The translations under genes and the position numbers were made by a program. A DNA stretch of 64,000 bases from an uncultured Tenacibaculum sp. (GTDB taxonomy: Bacteria; Bacteroidota; Bacteroidia; Flavobacteriales; Flavobacteriaceae): NCBI GenBank assembly GCA_947492185.1, contig CANLMR010000006.1:148277-212276 (forward strand), in the 5' to 3' direction. The notes under the pieces were generated by a model. It worked only from the letters and a program-made list of their open reading frames with translations. It made no database searches and was not told the DNA's origin. Shown here piece by piece: positions 1 through 8,639 of the stretch; position 1 is the first letter of the stretch, and every line of letters starts with the position of its first letter.

Positions 1-342
1 AGATTTTTTTAATACTTTAATTGCTTCTTTATGCTTTTTGTGCTTAGAGAGGATAACTGCTTTTTGAAAAAAAAGCTCATCATTATTAGGTTCAACAGCC
101 TCTATTTCATTTATTAAAATTACTGCAGATTCAAAATCATTTTCGAAAATAAAAATTTCAATTTTCAATAACTTAAGTGCTATGCAATGTGGATGTTGGC
201 TTAATCCTAGCTGGATTGCTTTTTTTGCTAATGCGTGTTTTCCTATGTTTAAATAATGCTGAATAATCTGTTCAAATTCTGTAGCATCAAAAAAATACAC
301 GTCATTAGTTTTTAACATCGATTCAAACTTTGATAAAGACAT
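1..342 (-). CDS. TPR-repeat protein, N-terminal part (cut by window edge)
   Basis: This frame is open from an ATG whose complement lies at 340-342 down to base 1, so only the first 114 residues are visible; it is missing from the ORF track because the stop is outside the window. The translation begins MSLSKFESMLKTNDVYFFDA and continues with helical pairs of tetratricopeptide character (alternating A/L/G-rich helices such as 'LNIGKHALAKKAIQLGLSQHP' shortened here as a repeat-like unit). Bacteroidota carry many soluble TPR scaffolds of this kind. No signal peptide is seen, so it is probably cytoplasmic. The specific partner cannot be inferred from this fragment. Confidence 0.75.
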   Translation of the reverse strand, partial: MSLSKFESMLKTNDVYFFDATEFEQIIQHYLNIGKHALAKKAIQLGLSQHPHCIALKLLKIEIFIFENDFESAVILINEIEAVEPNNDELFFQKAVILSKHKKHKEAIKVLKKS

Positions 343-489
343 AAGATGCAGATTTGAATTTCTTATATAAATCTACTACAAGAAGCCTCCTCTTATACAT
401 AACCACTATATAGTTTTCAACAAATTAATTAACAAAAACACTCACTAATACTATAACCAAATCATTAGCAACTATTTGTTACTATACAA

Positions 490-520
490 TTTGAAATACT
501 TAATTATTTTTCTATATTTG
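490..520 (+). promoter_or_regulatory. Bacteroidota-type promoter of the DUF2853 gene
   Basis: TTTG at 490-493 and TATATTTG at 513-520 are separated by 19 bp, which fits the known sigma-ABfr consensus TTTG-N19-TAnnTTTG. The start codon follows about 40 bp downstream. Confidence 0.75.
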
Positions 521-559
521 GAAAGAGTTGAAATACAAATTAACTAAATAATTAAAATT

Positions 560-901
560 ATGAGCAAATTCGACGAAAAAGTAGAGCTGTACAAAAAGTT
601 TATGAATGACAAAGGATTAAGTTTTGATGCAGATTTATTGTCAGCAGTTACTAAAGGTTTAGGTCCTTCTATTTACAAAAAAGATGCTGAAACAGTTTCT
701 GGTAGTGATTCTAAAGAACTTGAAACCGTTAAGAAAAACTTCTTAATCAAAAAGTTAGGTTTAGCTGATGGACCAAAATTAGATGAAGGTATTGCAGATG
801 TAATGGAACAAGTTGGTAAATCTGAAAGAAACAAATATCGTGCAGTAGTATACTATCTTTTAGCTAAAAAGTTCGGTAAAGAATCTGTTTACGGAAAATA
901 A
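560..901 (+). CDS. DUF2853 family protein
   Basis: A 113-residue soluble, Lys-rich, all-helical-looking protein starting MSKFDEKVELYKKFMNDKG. The spacing of the conserved segments 'LLSAVTKGLGPSIY' and 'DSKELETVKKNFLIKKLGL' and the C-terminal 'YYLLAKKFGKES' match the DUF2853 family, which is small, cytoplasmic and of unknown function. It has its own canonical promoter and a strong terminator, so it is a single-gene transcript, probably well expressed. No catalytic motif is visible. Family assignment is from memory of the pattern; function is unknown. Confidence 0.85.
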   Translation: MSKFDEKVELYKKFMNDKGLSFDADLLSAVTKGLGPSIYKKDAETVSGSDSKELETVKKNFLIKKLGLADGPKLDEGIADVMEQVGKSERNKYRAVVYYLLAKKFGKESVYGK

Positions 902-923
902 TTTCTTACTAGAATAAAATTTA

Positions 924-956
924 AAAACCTGTATTGTTTTCAATACAGGTTTTTTA
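924..956 (+). terminator. Rho-independent terminator after the DUF2853 gene
   Basis: Perfect hairpin AACCTGTATTG / CAATACAGGTT with a TTTT loop followed by a T-run. The promoter of sdaA overlaps this element. Confidence 0.9.
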
Positions 957-962
957 TTTTTG
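934..962 (+). promoter_or_regulatory. sdaA promoter embedded in the upstream terminator
   Basis: TTG at 934-936 and TATTTTTG at 955-962, spacer 18 bp; the -33 element lies in the terminator stem and the -7 box in its T-run. Leader to the ATG at 990 is about 20 nt. Confidence 0.65.
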
Positions 963-989
963 TTATAACAAACAACGATTATATACATT

Positions 990-2414
990 ATGCATCAATT
1001 TATAAGTGTCTTTGACATGTTAAAAATTGGAGTTGGCCCATCCAGCTCTCATACTTTAGGTCCTTGGAGAGCTGCTCAAAATTGGATTCAAAAATTAAAG
1101 AACGAAAACCTTTTCGTAAATATTAATACTGTAAAAGTTGATTTGTACGGTTCTTTATCTCTAACAGGTAAAGGACATGCTACAGATTTAGCTATTGCAT
1201 TAGGACTAAGTGGTACAGATCCAGAATTTATTCCTATTGATGATATTAATAATATAATTGAAATTATAAAACTGAAGAATAAGCTTCAATTCAATGGATC
1301 TAAAGAAATAGATTTTTCTATGGACTCTATACTTTTTAATAGAGAATTCTTGCCCTTTCACTCAAACGGATTGACATTTAGAGGTTTTGATAGTAATAAG
1401 AAAGAAATTTCAAACGAAACATACTATTCTATTGGAGGTGGTTTTGTAATTCAAGAAGAAAATCAAAACATAAATCCAAAAGATACTCATGATAATTTCC
1501 CTTATCCAATTAACAAAGCAGTTGATTTAGACAAATACTGTAAGCAAGAACAAAAATCAATCTCTGAAATCGTATTAGAGAACGAGACTGTTCTTAAGAC
1601 TCAAGATGAAATATATTCTAAACTTGATCATATATGGAACACCATGTTGGAATGTATGTATATTGGATGTCATACCGAAGGAATTTTACCTGGAGGGTTA
1701 AATGTCAAAAGAAGAGCTTTTGCAACACATCAAAAGCTAATAAAAGACACTAAATATGATAACCTTAATGAATGGATTTCAGGAATTAGAAATACAGAAG
1801 TAAAATTTAGAGAAATTTTAAAATGGGTGAGTTGTTTAGCTTTAGCTGTTAATGAAGTAAATGCTTCATTAGGGAGAGTTGTAACTGCACCTACTAATGG
1901 AAGTGCGGGAGTAATACCTGCTGTATTAATGTATTATATGGTAATTGAAAACCATGAAGCTACCATTGATCATGTTCGAAAATTCTTATTAACAGCTGGA
2001 GAAATCGGAAGTTTATTCAAAAAGAATGCAACCATTTCAGCTGCAATGGGAGGTTGTCAAGCGGAAATAGGTGTTTCATCAGCAATGGCTGCAGCTGCGT
2101 TAACCGAATTATTAGGAGGAACACCATCTCAATGCTTAGAAGCTTCGGAAATTGCCATGGAGCATCACCTAGGATTGACTTGCGACCCAATTGGCGGATT
2201 GGTACAAATTCCTTGTATTGAACGTAATGCTATGGGGGCAATTAAAGCTATAAATGCAGCAGAATTAGCTTTAGAAAGAAATCCTGAAGATGCTGTAGTC
2301 CCTTTAGATAAAGTTATTGAAACGATGTGGGAAACTGCTAAAGACATGAACAGAAACTATAAAGAAACTTCTGAAGGAGGGTTAGCAATTACAGTTGGAT
2401 TAGCAGATTGCTAA
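990..2414 (+). CDS. sdaA: L-serine ammonia-lyase, iron-sulfur dependent, single chain
   Basis: Deaminates L-serine to pyruvate and ammonia in the cytoplasm. The 474-residue chain has the N-terminal '[17 protein letters not shown]' motif of the beta domain and the C-terminal alpha domain with the cluster cysteines in 'MGGCQAEIG' and '[13 protein letters not shown]'. The final residue is a cysteine (tail 'GLADC'); in the type-2 enzyme from Legionella the C-terminal Cys is known to be the fourth ligand of the 4Fe-4S cluster and to sit in the active site until serine displaces it, so this enzyme has the complete ligand set. Length equals that of fused SdaA proteins. It stands alone between its own promoter and the convergent yaaA gene, with only 14 bp separating the two stops. 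Confidence 0.96.
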   Translation: MHQFISVFDMLKIGVGPSSSHTLGPWRAAQNWIQKLKNENLFVNINTVKVDLYGSLSLTGKGHATDLAIALGLSGTDPEFIPIDDINNIIEIIKLKNKLQFNGSKEIDFSMDSILFNREFLPFHSNGLTFRGFDSNKKEISNETYYSIGGGFVIQEENQNINPKDTHDNFPYPINKAVDLDKYCKQEQKSISEIVLENETVLKTQDEIYSKLDHIWNTMLECMYIGCHTEGILPGGLNVKRRAFATHQKLIKDTKYDNLNEWISGIRNTEVKFREILKWVSCLALAVNEVNASLGRVVTAPTNGSAGVIPAVLMYYMVIENHEATIDHVRKFLLTAGEIGSLFKKNATISAAMGGCQAEIGVSSAMAAAALTELLGGTPSQCLEASEIAMEHHLGLTCDPIGGLVQIPCIERNAMGAIKAINAAELALERNPEDAVVPLDKVIETMWETAKDMNRNYKETSEGGLAITVGLADC

Positions 2415-2428
2415 TCCAACCTGAAATT

Positions 2429-3187
2429 CTATCTTGTGAATACTAAATCGTGTTCTGTTGACATTTCTTCTGTATATCTGTATCCGTCAACATCAAAGTT
2501 TTTTAAACCTTCTAAATTTTCAATATTATTTTCAACTATATAACGAACCATTAAACCTCTAGCTTTTTTAGCGAAGGTCATAATAGTTTTGTATTGTCCA
2601 TTTTTAAAATCTTTAAAAATTGGAGTGATCATTGGTACTTTTAAAACCTTTTTTGGAAGTGCTTTAAAATATTCTGAACTCGCAAGATTAATTAATAATT
2701 CATCATCTTTTAATTCTTCATTTAAAGCATTTGCCAAAGTATCTCCCCAAAATTGATACAGATTATCTTTTCTACCAACCTTTAGTTTTGTCCCCATTTC
2801 TAAACGATATGGTTGAATTAAATCCAAAGGTTTTAACAAACCATAAAGTCCCGATAAAATTCTAAGTTTATTTTGTAATTCAGGTATCTTATCCTCTCCT
2901 AAAGTACTCACATCTATACCTCTAAACACTTCTCCAGTAAAACTATAGACTGCTTGTTTAGAATTATCAGGAGTAAAAGGCAATACCCAATTTTGATTCC
3001 TATCATAATTTAATAATGCAAGATCATTTGAAATCTTCATTAATTCCGATAACTTTTTTCTTGATATTGTTTTTAATTTTTTATTCAGTTTTTCAGATTG
3101 TTCTAAAAAACGAGACTGAGTGAATTCTTTTACATTTGGTTTAGTTTCAAAATCCAATGATTTTGCAGGAGAAATAATAATCTTCAT
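2429..3187 (-). CDS. yaaA: Peroxide stress protein YaaA (DUF328)
   Basis: 252 residues, close to the 258 of E. coli YaaA, with the diagnostic start 'MKIIISPAKSLDFE' and the later 'YSFTGEVFRGID' and 'LRILSGLYGLLKPLDLIQPYRLEMG' region. The family is known to lower intracellular free iron and so limit Fenton damage during hydrogen peroxide stress, and has a DNA-binding fold. Cytoplasmic, monocistronic, convergent with sdaA. The stretch upstream contains TAATTTTA, one base off a -7 box. No anomaly in length or motifs. Confidence 0.95.
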   Translation of the reverse strand: MKIIISPAKSLDFETKPNVKEFTQSRFLEQSEKLNKKLKTISRKKLSELMKISNDLALLNYDRNQNWVLPFTPDNSKQAVYSFTGEVFRGIDVSTLGEDKIPELQNKLRILSGLYGLLKPLDLIQPYRLEMGTKLKVGRKDNLYQFWGDTLANALNEELKDDELLINLASSEYFKALPKKVLKVPMITPIFKDFKNGQYKTIMTFAKKARGLMVRYIVENNIENLEGLKNFDVDGYRYTEEMSTEHDLVFTR

Positions 3188-3305
3188 TAATTTTTAAATT
3201 TAATTCAATAAAATTACAATAGTTTTACGAAACTTTAAAATAGCTTAAGTAATTAATAATGAATACCTAAACTTCGATGACTAATTTCCATTTAAAAAAA
3301 AAAAC

Positions 3306-3313
3306 TATATTTG
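3306..3313 (+). promoter_or_regulatory. -7 box upstream of the first secreted paralogue
   Basis: TATATTTG, 36 bp before the ATG at 3350. No clear -33 TTG. Confidence 0.5.
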
Positions 3314-3349
3314 CCTTCAATAATTTAATAATCCTTAAAAACAAAAATT

Positions 3350-4042
3350 ATGAGGGGAACAATTTACGTTTTTATGTCATTATTATTATTAACCTTTATT
3401 GGTTGTAATAACAATGATGAATTGGTTGACAACCAAGAAAATGTTGAAAGCTCTTTTTTTCAACTTATTGAGAACACTAACAATTTAGCTGCAAAATCTT
3501 CTTCAGCTAAAGGAGTTGTTATTTTTCAAACAGACCTAATGGCTGGACAACACTATGTTGCTGGTTCTGTTACTATTTCAGTTGATAAAACTGATTTAAC
3601 AATTACTTATTCTACCAACGATGATTGGGTTTTAAATGAAACACATTTGTACGCTGGTGAAAAAGATTTAATTCCTGTTACTAAAAAAGGAAACCCTAAA
3701 ATTGGTAAATTTCCTTACAAAGGTGAACATGATGGTGTAAATGAATTTTCTTACTCTATTCCTTTAGCAGATTTAAAAGATATTGAATGTTTTACAGTTG
3801 CAGCTCATGCTGTTGTGACTAGAGTTTCTTCTAAAACCACTAGTGCTCAAGCTAGAGGTGGAAAAAAAGGAAGAAAGAAGAAAATTAAAAACTGTAACAA
3901 CGATGGAGGTTCAGGTACTGAAACCGCTTGGGGAGCTGGTACTCCTTTTGCTGGAAGAAGCTGGGCTATGTATACATCATTCTGCGACGACCCTGGAAAT
4001 GGCGGTGGTGGCGAAGGTGGTGGAGGTAACGACACCAACTAA
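3350..4042 (+). CDS. Secreted lipoprotein with Gly-rich tail (paralogue A)
   Basis: 230 residues. The N-terminus has a hydrophobic stretch ending in a lipobox, 'LLTFIGC', with Cys19 as probable lipidation site. Residues about 60-165 form a beta-rich domain with segments 'AGQHYVAGSVTISVD', 'DWVLNETHLYAGEKD', 'GNPKIGKFPY' and 'CFTVAAHAVVTR'; this pattern recurs in many secreted Bacteroidota proteins of unknown function. After a basic stretch 'GGKKGRKKKIK' come 'ETAWGAGTPF' and 'GRSWAMYTSF', then a Gly-rich end 'GNGGGGEGGGGNDTN'. It is followed by a paralogue and each has its own promoter and terminator. Function unknown; the extracytoplasmic location is the only firm inference. The short ORF at 3843-4055 is an out-of-frame shadow of the tail. 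Confidence 0.85.
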   Translation: MRGTIYVFMSLLLLTFIGCNNNDELVDNQENVESSFFQLIENTNNLAAKSSSAKGVVIFQTDLMAGQHYVAGSVTISVDKTDLTITYSTNDDWVLNETHLYAGEKDLIPVTKKGNPKIGKFPYKGEHDGVNEFSYSIPLADLKDIECFTVAAHAVVTRVSSKTTSAQARGGKKGRKKKIKNCNNDGGSGTETAWGAGTPFAGRSWAMYTSFCDDPGNGGGGEGGGGNDTN

Positions 4043-4060
4043 GTCAAAATTATAAAATAA

Positions 4061-4092
4061 AAAAAACCTTGGTTAACACCAAGGTTTTTTTT
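4061..4092 (+). terminator. Terminator after paralogue A
   Basis: AAAAAACCTTGG / CCAAGGTTTTTT hairpin with a TTAACA loop and T-run. Confidence 0.9.
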
Positions 4093-4124
4093 ATTTAAAC
4101 TCTATTTTTATATTATTTAAAACC

Positions 4125-4132
4125 TATATTTG
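4125..4132 (+). promoter_or_regulatory. -7 box upstream of paralogue B
   Basis: TATATTTG located 25 bp before the ATG at 4158. Confidence 0.55.
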
Positions 4133-4157
4133 TATCATAACAAAAAAAGAAATAAAG

Positions 4158-4709
4158 ATGAGAAATATTAATTTTTTATTAGTCATTTGTTTAACCTTTC
4201 TTTTTTCAAACTACACTACTCCAAAACAGATTAATACATTTAATCAAAAAATCACTAAAAATAACAACGATATTTTTACAGCAAAATTAATTGCTGAAAA
4301 TTATCATGTAGGAGACATTACTCTATCTTTACAAGATAAAAACAATGTTTTGGTTACTTACAAAATGAAAGATGGTTGGGTTTTAGATAAAAGTAATTTT
4401 TTCTTAGGAAATTCTAATTCCATTCCTAAAAAGAGTAATGGATGCCCTAATTTAAAGCTATTTAACAATAAAACCATTCATAGTCCATCTGTAACTGAGT
4501 ATACATATACAACTCCTATAAGCGTTTTAAAAGGTATTAAATGTGCTGCAATTGTAACTAAAGCAGTAGTTACCAAAGGTAGTCTTTGTTTAAATGCTTG
4601 GAGCGAAGGAAAAAACTTCACATGTAATAACGGGGCCAGTTATTCCGAAATTTGTGATGGCAATGGAAACGGAGAAGGCAATGGAAACGGAAGCGGAAAT
4701 ACGAATTAA
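4158..4709 (+). CDS. Secreted protein with Gly/Asn-rich tail (paralogue B)
   Basis: 183 residues with an N-terminal hydrophobic export signal 'INFLLVICLTFLFSNY' but no lipobox cysteine, unlike paralogue A. The core repeats the same pattern: 'HVGDITLSLQDKNNVLVTYKM', 'GWVLDKSNFFLGNSNSIP' and 'IKCAAIVTKAVVTKG' correspond segment by segment to 'AGSVTISVDKTDLTITYST', 'DWVLNETHLYAGEKDLIP' and 'IECFTVAAHAVVTR'. The C-terminus is low-complexity 'GNGNGEGNGNGSGNTN'. So it is a diverged tandem duplicate, exported to the periplasm or surface. No enzymatic motif is visible. Confidence 0.85.
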   Translation: MRNINFLLVICLTFLFSNYTTPKQINTFNQKITKNNNDIFTAKLIAENYHVGDITLSLQDKNNVLVTYKMKDGWVLDKSNFFLGNSNSIPKKSNGCPNLKLFNNKTIHSPSVTEYTYTTPISVLKGIKCAAIVTKAVVTKGSLCLNAWSEGKNFTCNNGASYSEICDGNGNGEGNGNGSGNTN

Positions 4710-4742
4710 TTAAAGGTTTCTATATACATACTTAAAACATAC

Positions 4743-4776
4743 AAAAGCCTAATAATTATTATTAGGCTTTTTTTAG
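4743..4776. terminator. Bidirectional terminator between paralogue B and the UbiA-like gene
   Basis: Hairpin AAAGCCTAATAA / TTATTAGGCTTT followed by T-run on the plus strand. It overlaps the last codon of the minus-strand gene ending at 4773. Confidence 0.85.
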
Positions 4777-5588
4777 TTTAACATTTCGAGACTTATCCAC
4801 CAAAAAACAGGCAATGCTTCAACCCAAAAAGATGCATAATATTTTGATTGCTTTCTTTTTGCTCTTTGTAATAAAATTAAAAGCGAAATAAAAACCAATA
4901 GATACATAAACTTAAATTTACTATTAGGTGTGATTAAAAATTCAATTACCATAGTAAACACTAATAAAATAAACCCTATCTTTTTTGCTCTTTCTATACC
5001 AATAACTTGTGGTATAGTTTGAAGCTTTTTTATATCAAAACGTAAATCTCTAATATCAAAAGGAAGAGTTAAAACAATCACAAATAATAATCGCTGAATA
5101 AAACCTAAAACCACTCTTAAATCAATCTCTTTGTTTTTTATTAATAAGGGAACTAGGAAAGTTACTCCAGTCCAAACCAACGCAATAATTAAAATTTTTA
5201 ATGAAGCAACACTTCTTAGATTTATTGAGAACTTTTTTAAAATTGGCACTGCATAAAATAAAGTCAATAGACTAAAAGGTAGAAAATACAGAAGACTACT
5301 TATCTTTAATTGAAATGCATAAAAAATCATTAATAGAAATGCTACTAAAGAAAACAATTGAATTAGCCTTAAATTCTTAGTTAAACTTAAATGATGTAAC
5401 CCTGCAATACCTGCATATTTCACAAAATTATAACCTGTAATTGTTCCATAAAAAACAAAATAACAAAGTGATTCATTATATGGTAAATTAAAATATAGTT
5501 CTGTTATTCTTACCAAAGAATAAACAGCTAGAGCTACATGTAAACTTGAGTTAATGTAAAATTCAAAAATAGATCTTAATACTTTCAC
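4773..5588 (-). CDS. UbiA-like polytopic membrane protein (possible prenyltransferase homologue)
   Basis: Very hydrophobic protein with about eight membrane segments. The loop 'LPFDIRDLRFDIKKLQTIPQ' matches the second Asp-rich motif of the UbiA prenyltransferase superfamily (DxxDxxxD). At the place of the first motif (NDxxDxxxD) it has 'YNFVKYAGIAG', lacking the aspartates. The ORF track begins at a TTG at 5711, but that would overlap the gcvP promoter; the basic, non-conserved-looking first 41 residues are followed by a GTG at 5588, which gives 'MKVLRSIFEFYINSSLHVAL' and a normal length of about 271 residues, so I use that. Divergent from gcvP. Whether it is catalytically active is doubtful. 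Confidence 0.7.
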   Translation of the reverse strand: MKVLRSIFEFYINSSLHVALAVYSLVRITELYFNLPYNESLCYFVFYGTITGYNFVKYAGIAGLHHLSLTKNLRLIQLFSLVAFLLMIFYAFQLKISSLLYFLPFSLLTLFYAVPILKKFSINLRSVASLKILIIALVWTGVTFLVPLLIKNKEIDLRVVLGFIQRLLFVIVLTLPFDIRDLRFDIKKLQTIPQVIGIERAKKIGFILLVFTMVIEFLITPNSKFKFMYLLVFISLLILLQRAKRKQSKYYASFWVEALPVFWWISLEMLN

Positions 5589-5695
5589 AATGTAAAGGTA
5601 ATTGAATTGCTTAAACCTACTTAAATCAGTTAATAATTTAAAACATTTGGTTAATAATTTAAAAAAATTGATTTTACAATATCTATAGTTTTGGT

Positions 5696-5703
5696 TATTT
5701 TTG
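5696..5703 (+). promoter_or_regulatory. gcvP -7 box
   Basis: TATTTTTG placed 27 bp before the ATG at 5731. The predicted leader is about 20 nt, too short for a glycine riboswitch. Confidence 0.6.
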
Positions 5704-5730
5704 CTTTCCAAAAATACAACAACACAATTA

Positions 5731-8586
5731 ATGAATACAAATTCGTTTCAATTACGTCACATTGGTCCTAGAACTAGCGAACAAGAAACTATGTTGAAAA
5801 CTGTTGAAGTAGACAGTTTAGACCAATTAATTTACGAAACAATACCAGACGAAATACGTTTGAAAAACACACTTGATTTACCTGAAGCTCTTAGTGAATA
5901 CGAATATTTAAATCATATTAACGAATTAGGAGCTAAAAACAAGGTTTTTAAAAGCTATATCGGTTTAGGATATCACGAAGCTATAATACCTAGTGTAATT
6001 CAAAGAAACATTTTAGAAAACCCAGGTTGGTATACGGCCTACACTCCTTATCAAGCAGAAATTGCTCAAGGTCGTTTAGAAGCTTTATTAAACTACCAAA
6101 CTATGGTTTGCGATTTAACAGGAATGGAATTGGCAAACGCTTCTCTTCTTGATGAAGGAACTGCTGCTGCTGAAGCTATGGCATTACTATTTGATGTTAG
6201 AGAGCGTTCTAAAAAGAAAGCAGGTGCAAATAAATTTTTTGTTTCAAAAGAAATTTTACCACAAACATTATCTGTTTTAAAAACAAGAGCTATTCCAATT
6301 GGAATCGAATTGATAATTGGTGATCACTCTAAATTTGATTTTGCAGACGATTTCTTTGGTGCTATTTTACAATATCCTGGTAAACATGGTGAAGTATTTG
6401 ATTATACGGATTTTGTTGCCAATGCTAATTCTAAAAACATTAAAGTAGCTGTCGCAGCCGATATCTTATCATTAGCTTTATTAAAAGCACCTGGAGAATT
6501 TGGGGTAGATGTTGTTGTTGGTACTACACAACGATTTGGTATTCCATTAGGCTATGGTGGTCCACATGCTGGATATTTTGCTACTAAAGAAGCTTATAAA
6601 AGAAGTATTCCAGGCAGGATCATTGGAGTCACTAAAGATACCAATGATAAGAGAGCGCTTAGAATGGCTTTACAAACTCGTGAACAGCATATTAAAAGAG
6701 AAAGAGCTACATCAAATATTTGTACAGCACAAGTACTATTAGCTGTTATGGCTGGTATGTATGCGGTTTATCATGGTAAAGAAGGAATTCAATTTATAGC
6801 AAATAAAGTTCATAGTACTGCTAACACATTAACTGCTGCTTTAGATAGATTAGGTTTTAAACAAAAGAACAGTTCATATTTTGATACTATTTTAGTTGAA
6901 GTTGAGGCTAAAAAATTAAAAACTACAGCTGAAACTAATGGCATTAATTTTAATTACGTTGATGAAAATCACGTTTCAATTTCTTTAAATGAAACCGTTG
7001 GTTTAAAAGAAATTAACGCCATCGTAGATTGTTTCGAACAAGCATTTAATATTCAAGATATTACAATTACAGAATTCACAAACTCTGATGTAATACCAAA
7101 TAATATTAAAAGAAATACGACTTTCTTAGAGAATGAGGTTTTCAATTCATATCATTCAGAAACAGATATGATGAGATATATTAAAAAATTAGAGCGTAAA
7201 GATTTAGCCTTAAATCATTCGATGATTTCTTTAGGATCATGTACAATGAAATTAAATGCGGCTTCAGAAATGTTACCTCTAAGTAATCCACAATGGGGAA
7301 ACATCCATCCTTTTGTTCCTTTAGATCAAGCAGAAGGATATCAAACTGTTCTTAAAAATTTAGAACATCAATTAAATATTGTAACTGGTTTTGCTGCAAC
7401 TTCTTTACAACCTAATTCAGGTGCTCAAGGAGAATTTGCTGGATTAATGGTTATAAGGGCTTACCATGAAGCTAATGGAAACACAAATAGAAACATTTGT
7501 TTAATTCCTGCTTCTGCTCATGGTACAAACCCAGCTTCTGCGGTAATGGCAGGAATGAAAGTTGTTGTTACAAAAACAGATGAAAGAGGAAATATTGATG
7601 TAGATGATTTAAGAACTAAAGCTGAATTACACAAAGACAATTTAGCTGCTCTAATGGTTACTTATCCTTCTACTCATGGTGTGTTTGAAAAAGCAATTAA
7701 AGAAATTACTCAAATCATTCACGATAACGGTGGACAGGTATATATGGATGGAGCTAACATGAATGCTCAAGTAGGATTAACTAACCCTGCAACAATTGGA
7801 GCTGATGTTTGTCACTTAAATTTACATAAAACATTTGCCATTCCTCATGGAGGAGGTGGACCTGGTGTTGGACCAATTTGTGTTGCTCCACAATTAGTTC
7901 CTTTCTTACCAACAAATCCTATTGTATCAACTGGTGGTGATAATCCAATTACTGCTATTTCAGCAGCTCCTTGGGGATCTGCACTAGCTTGCTTGATTTC
8001 TTATGGTTACATAACCATGCTAGGCGCAGATGGATTAACTAATTCAACTAAAACTGCAATTTTAAACGCAAATTACATGAAAGAGCGTTTACAAGGTCAT
8101 TTTAGTACTTTGTATACTGGTGAAATGGGTAGAGCTGCTCATGAAATGATTTTAGACTGTAGAGAATTTAAACAAAAAGGAATAGAAGTTGTTGATATTG
8201 CTAAAAGACTTATGGATTATGGATTCCATGCTCCTACTGTTTCATTTCCTGTAGCTGGTACTATTATGGTTGAGCCTACTGAAAGTGAAAGTATTGGAGA
8301 ATTAGATCGTTTTTGCGATGCACTTATTTCTATTCGTAAAGAAATTGAAACTGCAACTAAAGAAAATCCAAATAATGTACTTAAAAATGCTCCTCATACA
8401 CAAGAAATGTTAACTTCTGATTCTTGGGATTTACCTTACACTAGAAAAGAAGCAGCATTTCCATTGGATTATATAACTGAAAATAAGTTCTGGCCTTCAG
8501 TAAGAAGAGTTGATGATGCTTATGGTGATAGGAATTTAATTTGTTCATGCAATCCTATTGAAGATTATATGAAAGCTGAAGCATAA
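5731..8586 (+). CDS. gcvP: Glycine dehydrogenase (decarboxylating), P protein of the glycine cleavage system
   Basis: 951-residue fused P protein that decarboxylates glycine with pyridoxal phosphate and passes the aminomethyl group to lipoyl-GcvH. The N-terminal half ('FKSYIGLGYHEAIIPSVIQR', 'PYQAEIAQGRLE') and the C-terminal half ('SLGSCTMKLNA', 'LNLHKTFAIPHGGGGPG' with the PLP lysine near residue 700) are both intact. The ORF track opens at a TTG at 5701, but the -7 box ends at 5703, so the ATG at 5731 (MNTNSFQLRHIGPR) is the start; this also matches the usual N-terminus. gcvT and gcvH are not in the window. Cytoplasmic one-carbon metabolism. Confidence 0.97.
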   Translation: MNTNSFQLRHIGPRTSEQETMLKTVEVDSLDQLIYETIPDEIRLKNTLDLPEALSEYEYLNHINELGAKNKVFKSYIGLGYHEAIIPSVIQRNILENPGWYTAYTPYQAEIAQGRLEALLNYQTMVCDLTGMELANASLLDEGTAAAEAMALLFDVRERSKKKAGANKFFVSKEILPQTLSVLKTRAIPIGIELIIGDHSKFDFADDFFGAILQYPGKHGEVFDYTDFVANANSKNIKVAVAADILSLALLKAPGEFGVDVVVGTTQRFGIPLGYGGPHAGYFATKEAYKRSIPGRIIGVTKDTNDKRALRMALQTREQHIKRERATSNICTAQVLLAVMAGMYAVYHGKEGIQFIANKVHSTANTLTAALDRLGFKQKNSSYFDTILVEVEAKKLKTTAETNGINFNYVDENHVSISLNETVGLKEINAIVDCFEQAFNIQDITITEFTNSDVIPNNIKRNTTFLENEVFNSYHSETDMMRYIKKLERKDLALNHSMISLGSCTMKLNAASEMLPLSNPQWGNIHPFVPLDQAEGYQTVLKNLEHQLNIVTGFAATSLQPNSGAQGEFAGLMVIRAYHEANGNTNRNICLIPASAHGTNPASAVMAGMKVVVTKTDERGNIDVDDLRTKAELHKDNLAALMVTYPSTHGVFEKAIKEITQIIHDNGGQVYMDGANMNAQVGLTNPATIGADVCHLNLHKTFAIPHGGGGPGVGPICVAPQLVPFLPTNPIVSTGGDNPITAISAAPWGSALACLISYGYITMLGADGLTNSTKTAILNANYMKERLQGHFSTLYTGEMGRAAHEMILDCREFKQKGIEVVDIAKRLMDYGFHAPTVSFPVAGTIMVEPTESESIGELDRFCDALISIRKEIETATKENPNNVLKNAPHTQEMLTSDSWDLPYTRKEAAFPLDYITENKFWPSVRRVDDAYGDRNLICSCNPIEDYMKAEA

Positions 8587-8605
8587 TACAAATAATACAT
8601 TTAAC

Positions 8606-8639
8606 AGCCATTATAGTTTAACTATGGTGGCTTTTTTTA
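8606..8639 (+). terminator. gcvP terminator
   Basis: AGCCATTATAG pairs with CTATGGTGGCT (two G-U pairs) and is followed by seven Ts. Confidence 0.85.

Noticed and set aside
2165-2347. 60-residue minus-strand ORF inside sdaA
   Set aside because: Shadow of the conserved sdaA coding sequence; no start signal.
3843-4055. 70- and 63-residue ORFs over the tail of paralogue A
   Set aside because: Out-of-frame shadows produced by the low-complexity Gly codons of the real gene.
5589-5711. N-terminal 41 residues of the UbiA-like ORF from a TTG start
   Set aside because: They would cover the gcvP promoter, look unlike the rest of the protein, and begin with a TTG; the GTG at 5588 is a better start, though not certain.
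5704-5730. Glycine riboswitch upstream of gcvP
   Set aside because: The predicted leader is about 20 nt, far too short for a riboswitch.
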